From JAMXLO01 sp964427005 (GTDB lineage Bacteria; Pseudomonadota; Alphaproteobacteria; Acetobacterales; Acetobacteraceae): 18,947 nt of DNA. The notes beneath the pieces are model-generated. The model did not search any database. It was not told the DNA's origin and was given only the letters and a program-made list of their open reading frames with translations. The translations under genes and the position numbers were made by a program. The stretch spans positions 1 to 18,947 of the forward strand of contig CAYRTL010000100.1 of NCBI GenBank assembly GCA_964427005.1, given 5' to 3'. Below, in pieces: positions 8,732 to 15,769 of the stretch (positions within the stretch are counted from its first letter, which is position 1; each line of letters starts with the position of its first letter).

Positions 8732-9680
8732 CCCGTGCGAAGATCGTCTCCTTGAACCGCCGCATATTGGCGATCGTGGCGGCCTCGTCATGGCCCTCCA
8801 CTTCCACATCGATCGCGCTCACCCCGAGACCGCGCAGCGCACGCAGATCGCCTATGATATCTGCATTGCTGCCGGAGAACAGGCGCCGTTCGCCATCCGA
8901 CGCAATCGGGGGCACCACCTCACCGTAACGCTTGACGCGATACACCACTGCAATCTTGGCCGGATCGCGCCCCGCATCGGCGGTCAGCTTGCGCAAGCGC
9001 GCGATGCCGGCTGAGAGCCGTGGCAAGGTATCGAGCAGATGCTTGTTGTTGGAGCCGATCGGATACCAGGCGTCGCCAAAACGTGCCGCGCGGCGCAGCG
9101 ACGGCCCACTTTCGCCACCCACCCATATCGGCGGGTGCGGCTGTTGCGCCGGTCGCGGCAGGAAGACCAGGTCGGAGAACCTGGTATAACGGCCCTCAAA
9201 GCGCGCGTGCTCCTGGGTCCACAATGCGCGGAACGCTTCCAGGTATTCATCGGTGACGGCACCGCGTTCGGCAAACGGCGTGGTCACCACGGCGTCGAAC
9301 TCCGCCTTCAGCCAGCCGGCACCGATGCCGACGGTAAGGCGTCCTTCCGACAGCACGTCTATCGTCGATAGCATTTTGGCGGCCAGCACGGCCGGCCGGT
9401 GCGGTACGACAAGAACCGCGAGCACCAGCCTTATGCGCGAAGTCTTTGCCGCGATGAACGCCGTAGCCGTCAGCAACTCGTGACGCTCACTCGGCGCGTT
9501 CGACATGAACTCGCCGGATTCGGAGTAAGGGTAACCAGGCACGCTCATGTCGGGCAGGACGACATGGTCCGTCAGGGTCAGGTAGTCGTACCCCATCGCT
9601 TCGCCTTCCTGCGCAATCCGAGTGAAGCTGCGCGCGCCACAAGTGGGGCCGCTGATGGGCAGGTTGAAGCCAAGTTGCAT
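8727..9680 (-). CDS. LLM-class flavin/F420-type oxidoreductase (TIGR03619-like)
   Basis: A 317-residue luciferase-like oxidoreductase of the type often labelled F420-dependent (TIGR03619-like). Features: MGYDYLTLTDHVVLP (29-43), PHRPAVLAAKMLSTIDVLSEGR, GRLTVGIGAGWLKAEF (113-128) and PPIWVGGESGPSLRRAARFGDAW. Whether the cofactor is F420 or FMN cannot be told; most alphaproteobacteria are not known for F420, so FMN is plausible. ATG at 9680 with GGGAG about 7 bases upstream, and 16 bp after the CDP-diacylglycerol diphosphatase stop, so probably in the same transcript. It shares the same signature blocks with the gene at the right end of the window (18126 onward) but the two are clearly diverged. 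The C-terminus appears complete, although the next 90 bp hold foreign (PIN) sequence. Confidence 0.92.
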   Translation of the reverse strand: MQLGFNLPISGPTCGARSFTRIAQEGEAMGYDYLTLTDHVVLPDMSVPGYPYSESGEFMSNAPSERHELLTATAFIAAKTSRIRLVLAVLVVPHRPAVLAAKMLSTIDVLSEGRLTVGIGAGWLKAEFDAVVTTPFAERGAVTDEYLEAFRALWTQEHARFEGRYTRFSDLVFLPRPAQQPHPPIWVGGESGPSLRRAARFGDAWYPIGSNNKHLLDTLPRLSAGIARLRKLTADAGRDPAKIAVVYRVKRYGEVVPPIASDGERRLFSGSNADIIGDLRALRGLGVSAIDVEVEGHDEAATIANMRRFKETIFARV

Positions 9681-9696
9681 GACAATCTCCCGAAAA

Positions 9697-10419
9697 TCAG
9701 CGCGCTGCGGCGCAAGCGTGGTCCTGCAAATCCTCGCCGTGTCCGCGATTGCCCGTGCCTGCGTGCCCGGCTAGCAGGACGAAGCCGGTGGGATCGCCCA
9801 TGACGACAAGTGTGTAATACGCCATGTCGCGGCGAGCGCCGGGGACACCATCGGCAAGCAGGACGAAGGGGTTTGTCTTGGTCAGCTCCGGCTGGTCGAT
9901 GCGCATCGCCAGATAGTCGCTGCCTTGCAGCTTCATCGGCAACGGCGCCCAGTGTGGGCCGACAGCACTGGCGTGCTGGCGCAGCGCAGCCGTCACGTCG
10001 AGGCGCACGCAATCAACGTGGATGTGCAACTGGTCCTGCGAGCGCGCGATCATCGCGTTGATCGCCAGGCTGATAGCATCGCGCGGCAGCGAGCGGTGCG
10101 CGCGCTCCTCGACGTAGCGACGAGCCTGCCACGCGGCTTGCCAGTAATTTGGCGCGTCCGCTGCGAGAATTTCGGGGCTTTCGATACCAGCAACACGCGT
10201 GGTGGGGATCAGCAGGAACTGCGTTTCGCCGACAATGTCCTTCAGCACCGCATAGCCGCCGGCAAGATCCACCTCTACACAGGGCTTCGGCAAGCCGTAT
10301 TCCCGTTCGTTTGGCACGCACTGCTCGCCGACGATATGCCACAGGGCGTTGGGATCCGCAGCGGCGGCACATCGCGCGGCGAACAGCGCCAGCAGCAGTG
10401 CGACGCAGGCAGATCGCAT
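9697..10419 (-). CDS. cdh: CDP-diacylglycerol diphosphatase
   Basis: A 240-residue exported enzyme that hydrolyses CDP-diacylglycerol to phosphatidate and CMP (EC 3.6.1.26). The N-terminus MRSACVALLLALFAARCAAA is a signal peptide or membrane anchor. The HIT-like catalytic core is clear: SQDQLHIHVDCVR (127-139) with H132 and H134, preceded by SLAINAMIARSQ. GEQCVPN (31-37) and the C-terminal GHGEDLQDHAC (226-236) also match the family. The ATG at 10419 is preferred because the signal peptide starts there; the frame upstream lies inside the GGT-like gene. The start overlaps that gene's stop (TGATG), implying coupled translation. It is an unusual companion for a peptide-binding protein and a GGT-like hydrolase, and a role on another pyrophosphate substrate is possible. 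Confidence 0.9.
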   Translation of the reverse strand: MRSACVALLLALFAARCAAAADPNALWHIVGEQCVPNEREYGLPKPCVEVDLAGGYAVLKDIVGETQFLLIPTTRVAGIESPEILAADAPNYWQAAWQARRYVEERAHRSLPRDAISLAINAMIARSQDQLHIHVDCVRLDVTAALRQHASAVGPHWAPLPMKLQGSDYLAMRIDQPELTKTNPFVLLADGVPGARRDMAYYTLVVMGDPTGFVLLAGHAGTGNRGHGEDLQDHACAAAR

Positions 10420-12161
10420 CACCACCCGCGCACGCCGCCTGGCCGGCGCACATCGGCGCCGCCTTCCATCATTCCTGTCTGCTGGTCCTTGACGATCGCG
10501 CAGACGCAACCCGCCTTCCATTCCCAGTCGCGCCACCAGTTCACGCTGTGGCCCATGCGGTCGAGGGCCGCCGCCGTTTCGTCGCTGAACCGCCGTTCCA
10601 TGCTCATGCGGCCCGGCGTGTAGCTATGCGGATCGGACGAACCAGGGAAACTGGAGCTGGCAAAGCGCGGCTGTTCGATTGCCTGCTGCGGCGTCATCTC
10701 GAACACCACCACGTTGAGGAACACCTGCAGCATAGCCTGCGGCTGCACGTCGTTACCCGGCGTGCCGAACGGCATGATCCACTTGCCATCGCGCATGGCA
10801 ATCGATGGATTGGGCGTGAGGCGTGGCCTTTTCCCTGGCGCCAGGCAAGCGGGATGCGAGGGATCGGTCCATGACTGCATGCCGCGGGACGATGGAGCCA
10901 GACCGGTGCCAGGAATGACTGGGCCGTTGATCGCGCCATCGCTTGGCGTGGCGGAGAAGCAGTTGCCGTGTCGATCGACGGCGCAGACGTAGGATGTGTC
11001 GGGATCGCCCTCGACGTATTCCCGGTCCGCCTTTGCCGGCGTGATACCGCGCTGTATGATACCCAGTTCCTGCGCGGAACCGGCAGGTGGCATTTCGGGC
11101 CACGCGACATCGGGATTGATCAACGCGCGCCGGCCCGCGGTATATGCCTCACTGAGCAGCGCGTCGATGGGCACTTCGACGAACTTCGGGTCGCCGTAAT
11201 AGGCATGACGATCGGCGAACGCCAGCTTGAGTGCCTCCACAAGCGTATGTACGTAGCCCGGCGTGTTGTGGCCAAGCCCCTTCAGATCGATGTCTGCGAG
11301 AATCTTCAGTGTCTGCAGCAGCACCGGCCCCTGACACCATGGGCCGCAACCGAACACGGTCACGTCGCCATAGTGCACGCTCAACGGTCTCTCGATATCG
11401 ACCCGAAATTCCGCCAGATCGTCTTCGCGAAGCCAGCCATCATTTGCCTTGTGGAACGCCACGATCTTCTGCGCGATATCACCGCGATAGAACGCGTCGC
11501 GTGCGGCCGCCAGTCCCGCCTTGCGCCCGCCCTTGCGCACGGCCGCGGCTTCCTGATCCGCCATGTACTGGATGGAGTTCGCCAGATCGGTCTGGAAGAA
11601 ACGCGTGCCGGGTTGGGGAATAGCGCCGTTCGGCATGTAGATCGCAGCATTCTGCGGATACCGGCGTATCGTCTCTACCGCTTCCGACATCACCTCGTGC
11701 GAGATCGACTGAAAGCCGAAGCCCTCGCGGCCAAAGTGGATCGCCGCCGCGGCGACATCGGCGAAGCTCATTGTGCCGTAGCGTTCCAGCGCGGTGATCC
11801 AGGAATCAGGTGCGGCAGGCACAACGCAACGCTTGATGTTGGAGAGTATCCGGCCGCCCTGATGCTCGCGGAACCACGCTGCACTCGCGAGTTTCGGCCA
11901 CGGACCAAGACCGCTGATGGAAACGGTCTCGCCCGTTTCGGCGAGGTGGATCATGATCGGTGCGACGCCCGCGAAGTGCACGTATTCACATTGCAGCACC
12001 CCCAGCGCGATACCGGCCGCCACACCGGCGTCAATCGCGTTGCCGCCGGCTTGCAGTATCTCGAAGCCAGCCTGCGCGGCGAGGTAGTTGGCAGAAGCAA
12101 CCATGTGCCGCGTGCCGATGATGCGCGGATGATGGGTCGGCATGCGATGCTGGTCGGCCAT
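10419..12161 (-). CDS. Gamma-glutamyltransferase-family Ntn hydrolase
   Basis: A 580-residue protein of the GGT fold (PF01019), which self-cleaves before a threonine to form large and small subunits. The N-terminal GGNAIDAGVAAGIALGV block (39-55) is typical. The processing and catalytic Thr is probably T389, in GDPDTSYVCAVDRHGN, where classical enzymes have TTHYSVVD. The substrate pocket differs: the DFREMAP segment carrying the carboxylate-binding Arg (R114 in E. coli GGT) reads SISGLGPWP, and the double-serine segment reads RPRLTPNPSI. The usual export signal is missing (MADQHRMPTHHPRIIG), so it is probably cytosolic. True glutathione or gamma-glutamyl activity is therefore doubtful; amide or lactam hydrolysis is possible. 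ATG at 12161 with AAGGGAGAG upstream, one base after the TAA of the binding-protein gene. Confidence 0.88.
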   Translation of the reverse strand: MADQHRMPTHHPRIIGTRHMVASANYLAAQAGFEILQAGGNAIDAGVAAGIALGVLQCEYVHFAGVAPIMIHLAETGETVSISGLGPWPKLASAAWFREHQGGRILSNIKRCVVPAAPDSWITALERYGTMSFADVAAAAIHFGREGFGFQSISHEVMSEAVETIRRYPQNAAIYMPNGAIPQPGTRFFQTDLANSIQYMADQEAAAVRKGGRKAGLAAARDAFYRGDIAQKIVAFHKANDGWLREDDLAEFRVDIERPLSVHYGDVTVFGCGPWCQGPVLLQTLKILADIDLKGLGHNTPGYVHTLVEALKLAFADRHAYYGDPKFVEVPIDALLSEAYTAGRRALINPDVAWPEMPPAGSAQELGIIQRGITPAKADREYVEGDPDTSYVCAVDRHGNCFSATPSDGAINGPVIPGTGLAPSSRGMQSWTDPSHPACLAPGKRPRLTPNPSIAMRDGKWIMPFGTPGNDVQPQAMLQVFLNVVVFEMTPQQAIEQPRFASSSFPGSSDPHSYTPGRMSMERRFSDETAAALDRMGHSVNWWRDWEWKAGCVCAIVKDQQTGMMEGGADVRRPGGVRGW

Positions 12162-12162
12162 A

Positions 12163-13740
12163 TTACTCTCCCTTCTGCGGCAGCACCTCGATGGCGCGCA
12201 GACGACCATCGATGCGCGGCGTGTGGCGGATGCTACGCGCCATTGCCTCAATGTTGAACTGATGGTGCAAGGGCACCAAGGCGTAGTCGCTGAACGCGAT
12301 ATGGGTCGCCTTCATCAGCAGTGCTTCGCGCGCATCGCGATCCAACGTCACCAGGGCCTGGTCCAGCACAGCGTCGAATTCAGGATTGCTGTACAGGCCA
12401 CGATTGAAGGCGCCGCGGCCGCGCGCCGCATCGGGCGTAGCGAGCTGACTGATCAGCATGATCGATGGTTCCGGTGTATCCACGGTCCAGAATGTAGTGA
12501 ACAGACTGAACTCGTGCCGGTTCGCCTTCGGTACCCAGACGGCATGCGGCATCACTTCTGGCGTGGTCGCGATGCCGATCCGGGTCAGCATCTGCGCAAC
12601 AGCCTGGCAAATCGCCGCATCACTCACGAAGCGATCGTTCTGGCAGGAGACGATAAGGTGGAATCCGTCCGGATAACCGGCTTCGGCCAGCAGTTGCTTC
12701 GCGCGCTGCGGATCGAAACGGGGAGGCGGCAGCGTGGGGTCGTAGCCATACTGGCCGGGTTTCATGTACTGGTTATCGGGATCCGCCTGACCATTCATGA
12801 TGCGGTCGCGGATTGCACCGCGATCGATCGCCAGGTTGACCGCCTCGCGCACTCGCCGGTCGCGGAATGGGTTGTCCCGCAACGGCGCGCCGTCACTCCC
12901 AGTGATCTTCGGCGATGGCCGGTCCTGCTTGTCGAAGACAAAGCCCACGATATCGTCTGACAGACCGGAGGCTACGGTGAAGCGCGCATCCTGCTGCACC
13001 CGCGCGATGTCCTGCACCGAAAGCTGATCGATCAGATCGACATCGCCTGCCAGCAACGCAGCCAATCGCGATGCCGGGTTCTTGATATAGCGAATGGTTA
13101 CGGTATCCCAGGCGGGATGGCCGCCCCACCATGCCTCGTTACGCGCGAGCATGATTTTGTCGCCACGTGCCCAAGCCACGAATCGGAACGGGCCAGTGCC
13201 GATAGCGGCCTTGCCGGTGTTGTAGTCGGACGTGCTGGCACCTTCGCCATGGCGGCGCGAGACGATGCCGATAGCGGACAGATATTCAGGCGCGAGCGGG
13301 AAGGGGCTCTTGGTGTGAAACCGAATGGTGTGGGGATCGACTACTTCGCTGCGCGCGATCGGTTTCACGTATTCCGACATGTCTGTGACTGTGGTCGGCA
13401 CGTTCGGTACACGCTCGATCGTGAATGCGACGTCATCGGCGGTGAGTGGTGTGCCATCTGAGAAGGTTACATTGGGACGAAGGCTGAATTCCCACGTGTT
13501 GTCATCGAGCAGGGTCCAGGAAAGAGCCAGGTTGGGCCTGAGATGATCCCGCGGGTCTGTCGAGGTCAGCGCCTCGAACAGGTTCGGCATCAGCCCCTTG
13601 TTACCACCGAAATTATGGAAGTGCGGATCAATCGAATCCGGCTCGACTGCCAGGCCAAGCCGCAAATCCGCCGCTGCTGCGGGCGTCGCGAGCCCGAGTG
13701 TCGCTCCCAGCAGGAGCAGAAACTGTAAACCCCATCGCAT
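12163..13740 (-). CDS. ABC transporter substrate-binding protein, peptide type (family 5)
   Basis: A 525-residue periplasmic solute receptor of the SBP_bac_5 family (DppA/OppA-like), binding peptides or other organic solutes for ABC import. The signal peptide is clear: MRWGLQFLLLLGATLGLATP with probable cleavage after AAAA near residue 24. The mature start DLRLGLAVEPDSIDPHFHN and the signature LALSWTLLDDNTWEFSLRP, then VTFSDGTPLTADDVAFTIERV, are textbook. The ATG at 13740 starts the signal peptide; AAAGG lies about 10 bases upstream. No permease or ATPase gene is adjacent, so it must use transport components encoded elsewhere. Its stop sits one base before the GGT-like start, which suggests the imported solute is a substrate of that hydrolase. 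The ligand is unknown. Confidence 0.93.
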   Translation of the reverse strand: MRWGLQFLLLLGATLGLATPAAAADLRLGLAVEPDSIDPHFHNFGGNKGLMPNLFEALTSTDPRDHLRPNLALSWTLLDDNTWEFSLRPNVTFSDGTPLTADDVAFTIERVPNVPTTVTDMSEYVKPIARSEVVDPHTIRFHTKSPFPLAPEYLSAIGIVSRRHGEGASTSDYNTGKAAIGTGPFRFVAWARGDKIMLARNEAWWGGHPAWDTVTIRYIKNPASRLAALLAGDVDLIDQLSVQDIARVQQDARFTVASGLSDDIVGFVFDKQDRPSPKITGSDGAPLRDNPFRDRRVREAVNLAIDRGAIRDRIMNGQADPDNQYMKPGQYGYDPTLPPPRFDPQRAKQLLAEAGYPDGFHLIVSCQNDRFVSDAAICQAVAQMLTRIGIATTPEVMPHAVWVPKANRHEFSLFTTFWTVDTPEPSIMLISQLATPDAARGRGAFNRGLYSNPEFDAVLDQALVTLDRDAREALLMKATHIAFSDYALVPLHHQFNIEAMARSIRHTPRIDGRLRAIEVLPQKGE

Positions 13741-13833
13741 GGCCGTTCGCGCCTTTGGTTCGGCGCGAGCGTGTGCATTTGTCCAGGATAGCGTCAATCC
13801 GGCCCAGCGGGTGCCGGGCTCCGGGAAGCTGCC

Positions 13834-14022
13834 CTACGATGGCAATGCCGCGTACGCAATGATAAGCACGGTGCTCGCCGAGGCTACGGCAAGCGCGAGC
13901 AGCCGGGCTCGAGCATGAAAACGTCGGTGCTTCTTCTGAGCCACCAACGCTCGCAAATACTCGGCGCGGCGTCGACGGCTTGCCTCAACTCGCACGTCCT
14001 GGTCCACCAGCAAAGTGAGCAT
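13834..14022 (-). CDS. Small predicted single-pass membrane protein
   Basis: A 62-residue ORF I do not recognise. It begins with an acidic and then strongly basic stretch (EASRRRRAEYLRALVAQKKH). It ends with one hydrophobic segment of about 20 residues (LLALAVASASTVLIIAYAAL), so the basic N-terminal part should face the cytoplasm. Third codon positions are about two-thirds G or C by my count, compatible with coding but not decisive. The ATG at 14022 is preferred over 14028 because AGGA stands six bases before it. It lies 93 bp ahead of the binding-protein gene on the same strand and could be the first gene of that operon. No family assignment; it could still be non-coding. Confidence 0.45.
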   Translation of the reverse strand: MLTLLVDQDVRVEASRRRRAEYLRALVAQKKHRRFHARARLLALAVASASTVLIIAYAALPS

Positions 14023-14080
14023 TGGCATTCCTGTAGAGGAAGATTCCGCGAGGCCTGGCGGCGGGTAATTGATGGAAAAC

Positions 14081-14096
14081 TGTGACCCAGATCACA
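14081..14096. promoter_or_regulatory. CRP-type palindromic site
   Basis: TGTGACCCAGATCACA matches the CRP-family consensus TGTGA-N6-TCACA at all ten defined positions. It lies in the 14029-14271 intergenic region, the longest in the window (about 240 bp), between the divergent LysR gene and the small ORF that heads the minus-strand operon. Its centre is about 66 bp upstream of the small ORF start and about 183 bp upstream of lysR. On the plus strand TGCTACG about 30 bp away could act as an extended -10, but this is weak. I saw nothing else firm in this intergenic region apart from a 5-bp stem TGTGG/CCACA at 14131-14145. Confidence 0.55.
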
Positions 14097-14271
14097 TGTC
14101 TCTGGCCGTCTTGCCTGCTACGTGGGGGCCTGTGGAGCACCCACACGCGCAATACATTCAGATTGCGCGGCTGACAAAGGATCACTTCTCATCTTGCGCG
14201 CGAAGCGATTTCATGCGTAAAGCGCGCGCCCTTGCCCTCGAAGGCAGCGCCACTCGATCCATATTCGTCAC

Positions 14272-15219
14272 ATGCCCCGCACACCTTCGCTTGATGCACT
14301 GCGCATTTTTGCTGTTGCCGCCCGGCATCTCAGCTTCACCGAAGCTGCCGGCGAACTGAATCTCACGCAAAGCGCAGTCAGCCATCGCATCCGCGCCTTG
14401 GAGGAGGAACTCGGGTTCAGCCTGTTCAAGCGCCTGACGCGGCGGCTTGAACTCACGCCGCAAGGGCGATCGCTCGCCCACAAGGTGGATTACGCCATCG
14501 GCGAGATTGACCGCAGCATCATGGAACTTTGCAATCCGCGCGATGATGGGCGACTGAAGGTAACGATGCTGCCTTCCGTGGCGGCGCACTGGCTTATCCC
14601 GCGACTTGCACGCATCCGCCGCCGGCATCCGGCAATCGATGTCGAGATCATCGCGGACCCTCGGCTGTTGGATCTGCGTGCTGAGGGGATCGATCTGGCG
14701 ATTCGGTTCGGTCGCACGCCGTATGCGGGCTACGCGGTGACTCGTCTGATGAGCGACTATGTGCTCCCGGTCTGTGCACCGGAACTGCTCAAACAGCGTG
14801 GACCGATCAACAGCATTGATTCGCTGCTTGCGTTGCCGTTGCTGCATGATTCGGCAACCAACGGCGATGGCAGCAACAGCGATTGGCGCGCCTGGCTTGA
14901 CTATCTCGGCAGGGCGGATGCGGCGTGCCCTTCAGGTCAGCAGTTCAATGAAGCCGGCATGCTGATCAACGCCGCATTGTTGGGTCTCGGAGTGGCTCTG
15001 GCCCGCGCCAGTCTGGTCGCCGATCAGTTGGCGAACGGCGCATTGGTCTGTCCACTGAAGCTGACTGCACCGACGAGTTATGCATACTATTTGCTCGGTC
15101 TCCCGGAGGCGGTTGACCGGCCGAAAATCGCGACGTTCCGCCAACTGCTTGTCGCGGAGGCTGCTTTGACCGAGTCGTATATGGTCTCGATGGCCGCTCC
15201 GATGCGACGCGCATCGTAA
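14272..15219 (+). CDS. LysR-family transcriptional regulator, GcvA-like
   Basis: A 315-residue DNA-binding regulator. The N-terminal winged HTH is clear: SLDALRIFAVAARHLSFTEA then ELNLTQSAVSHRIRALEEEL, with RRLELTPQGRSL closing the domain (about residues 1-70). The effector-binding domain follows, with WLIPRLARIRRRHPAIDVEI and the GcvA-type LRAEGIDLAIRFG block. GcvA-like relatives commonly control a divergently transcribed operon. Here the divergent minus-strand set (small ORF, binding protein, GGT-like hydrolase and onward) is the natural target. The ATG at 14272 has no strong ribosome binding site, but family similarity starts within a few residues of it. The effector is unknown, perhaps a catabolite of the operon's substrate. 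Confidence 0.93.
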   Translation: MPRTPSLDALRIFAVAARHLSFTEAAGELNLTQSAVSHRIRALEEELGFSLFKRLTRRLELTPQGRSLAHKVDYAIGEIDRSIMELCNPRDDGRLKVTMLPSVAAHWLIPRLARIRRRHPAIDVEIIADPRLLDLRAEGIDLAIRFGRTPYAGYAVTRLMSDYVLPVCAPELLKQRGPINSIDSLLALPLLHDSATNGDGSNSDWRAWLDYLGRADAACPSGQQFNEAGMLINAALLGLGVALARASLVADQLANGALVCPLKLTAPTSYAYYLLGLPEAVDRPKIATFRQLLVAEAALTESYMVSMAAPMRRAS

Positions 15220-15326
15220 TGCATGAAGCAGCCTCGCCCTGCTATGAAAACTGATCCTTTGTCTTCGGCCATCCCGCGATCCTTATTGTCGTGCAGCACG
15301 TTTCACTGAGCTGTAACGAGGATGAC

Positions 15327-15755
15327 ATGGGTCAGTCGTATCGGGGCATCTGCTTTTGCGGTGCCGTTGAAATCAAGGTCACTGGGCAGCCGAATGCCAT
15401 GGGCTATTGCCATTGCCGCTCGTGCCGCTCCTGGTCGGCATCGCCGGTAAATGCCTTCACATTGTGGTCGCCGGAGGCAGTGAAGGTGGCCAAGGGCGAG
15501 GAATACCTTGCCACCTTTCGCAAGACTGACCTGAGCCATCGTCAGTTCTGCCGCCTCTGTGGTGGACATATCATGACGCGGCATCCCCCGCTGGGCATCA
15601 TTGACGTGTTTGCCGCCACTATCCCGGAGCTGGCGTTCACGCCTCAGGTGCACGTGAACTATGGCGAAACAGTCCTGCCGATCAGGGATGGGCTGCCGAA
15701 GCTGAAGGACTTCCCAAAGGAGTTCGGCGGCACGGGCGAGGTCATGGCGGAGTAA
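15327..15755 (+). CDS. GFA-family zinc protein (formaldehyde-activating enzyme-like)
   Basis: A 142-residue protein of the GFA/CENP-V fold. The zinc-binding cysteines are visible as CFC at 9-11, CHCRSC at 28-33 and CRLC at 75-78 followed by GGH. The family is named for glutathione-dependent formaldehyde-activating enzyme, but most members are of unknown activity, so no reaction is assigned. The ATG at 15327 has GAGG five bases upstream and starts the conserved GICFCGAVEI; the ORF extends 12 codons further up without similarity. It follows lysR by about 107 bp on the same strand. That gap shows only a weak AGCAG/CTGCT inverted repeat near 15226-15244. It converges on the Bcr/CflA gene with 14 bp between stops. 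Confidence 0.9.
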   Translation: MGQSYRGICFCGAVEIKVTGQPNAMGYCHCRSCRSWSASPVNAFTLWSPEAVKVAKGEEYLATFRKTDLSHRQFCRLCGGHIMTRHPPLGIIDVFAATIPELAFTPQVHVNYGETVLPIRDGLPKLKDFPKEFGGTGEVMAE

Positions 15756-15769
15756 TCGCCGCCAGAGGC

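Noticed and set aside
8028..9014. Plus-strand open frame of 328 codons spanning the two LLM genes
   Set aside because: It crosses two confident minus-strand genes and the PIN relic and has no recognisable domain.
10968..12257. Long plus-strand open frame (429 codons) opposite the GGT-like gene
   Set aside because: Antisense of a clear coding sequence, no family features and no ribosome binding site; expected by chance at this GC content.
13769..13797. Promoter for the binding-protein gene with -35 TTGACG at 13797-13792 (minus)
   Set aside because: At 17-bp spacing the -10 position reads ACACGC, far from consensus; a lone -35-like hexamer is not enough.
13801..13822. Inverted repeat GCCCAGC / GCCGGGC between the small ORF and the binding-protein gene as a terminator
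   Set aside because: The stem has a mismatch and no T-run follows on the minus strand, so a terminator is not supported.
14131..14145. TGTGG-AGCAC-CCACA as a second CRP-like site
   Set aside because: The spacer is five instead of six bases and the half-sites differ from TGTGA/TCACA; at most a small hairpin.
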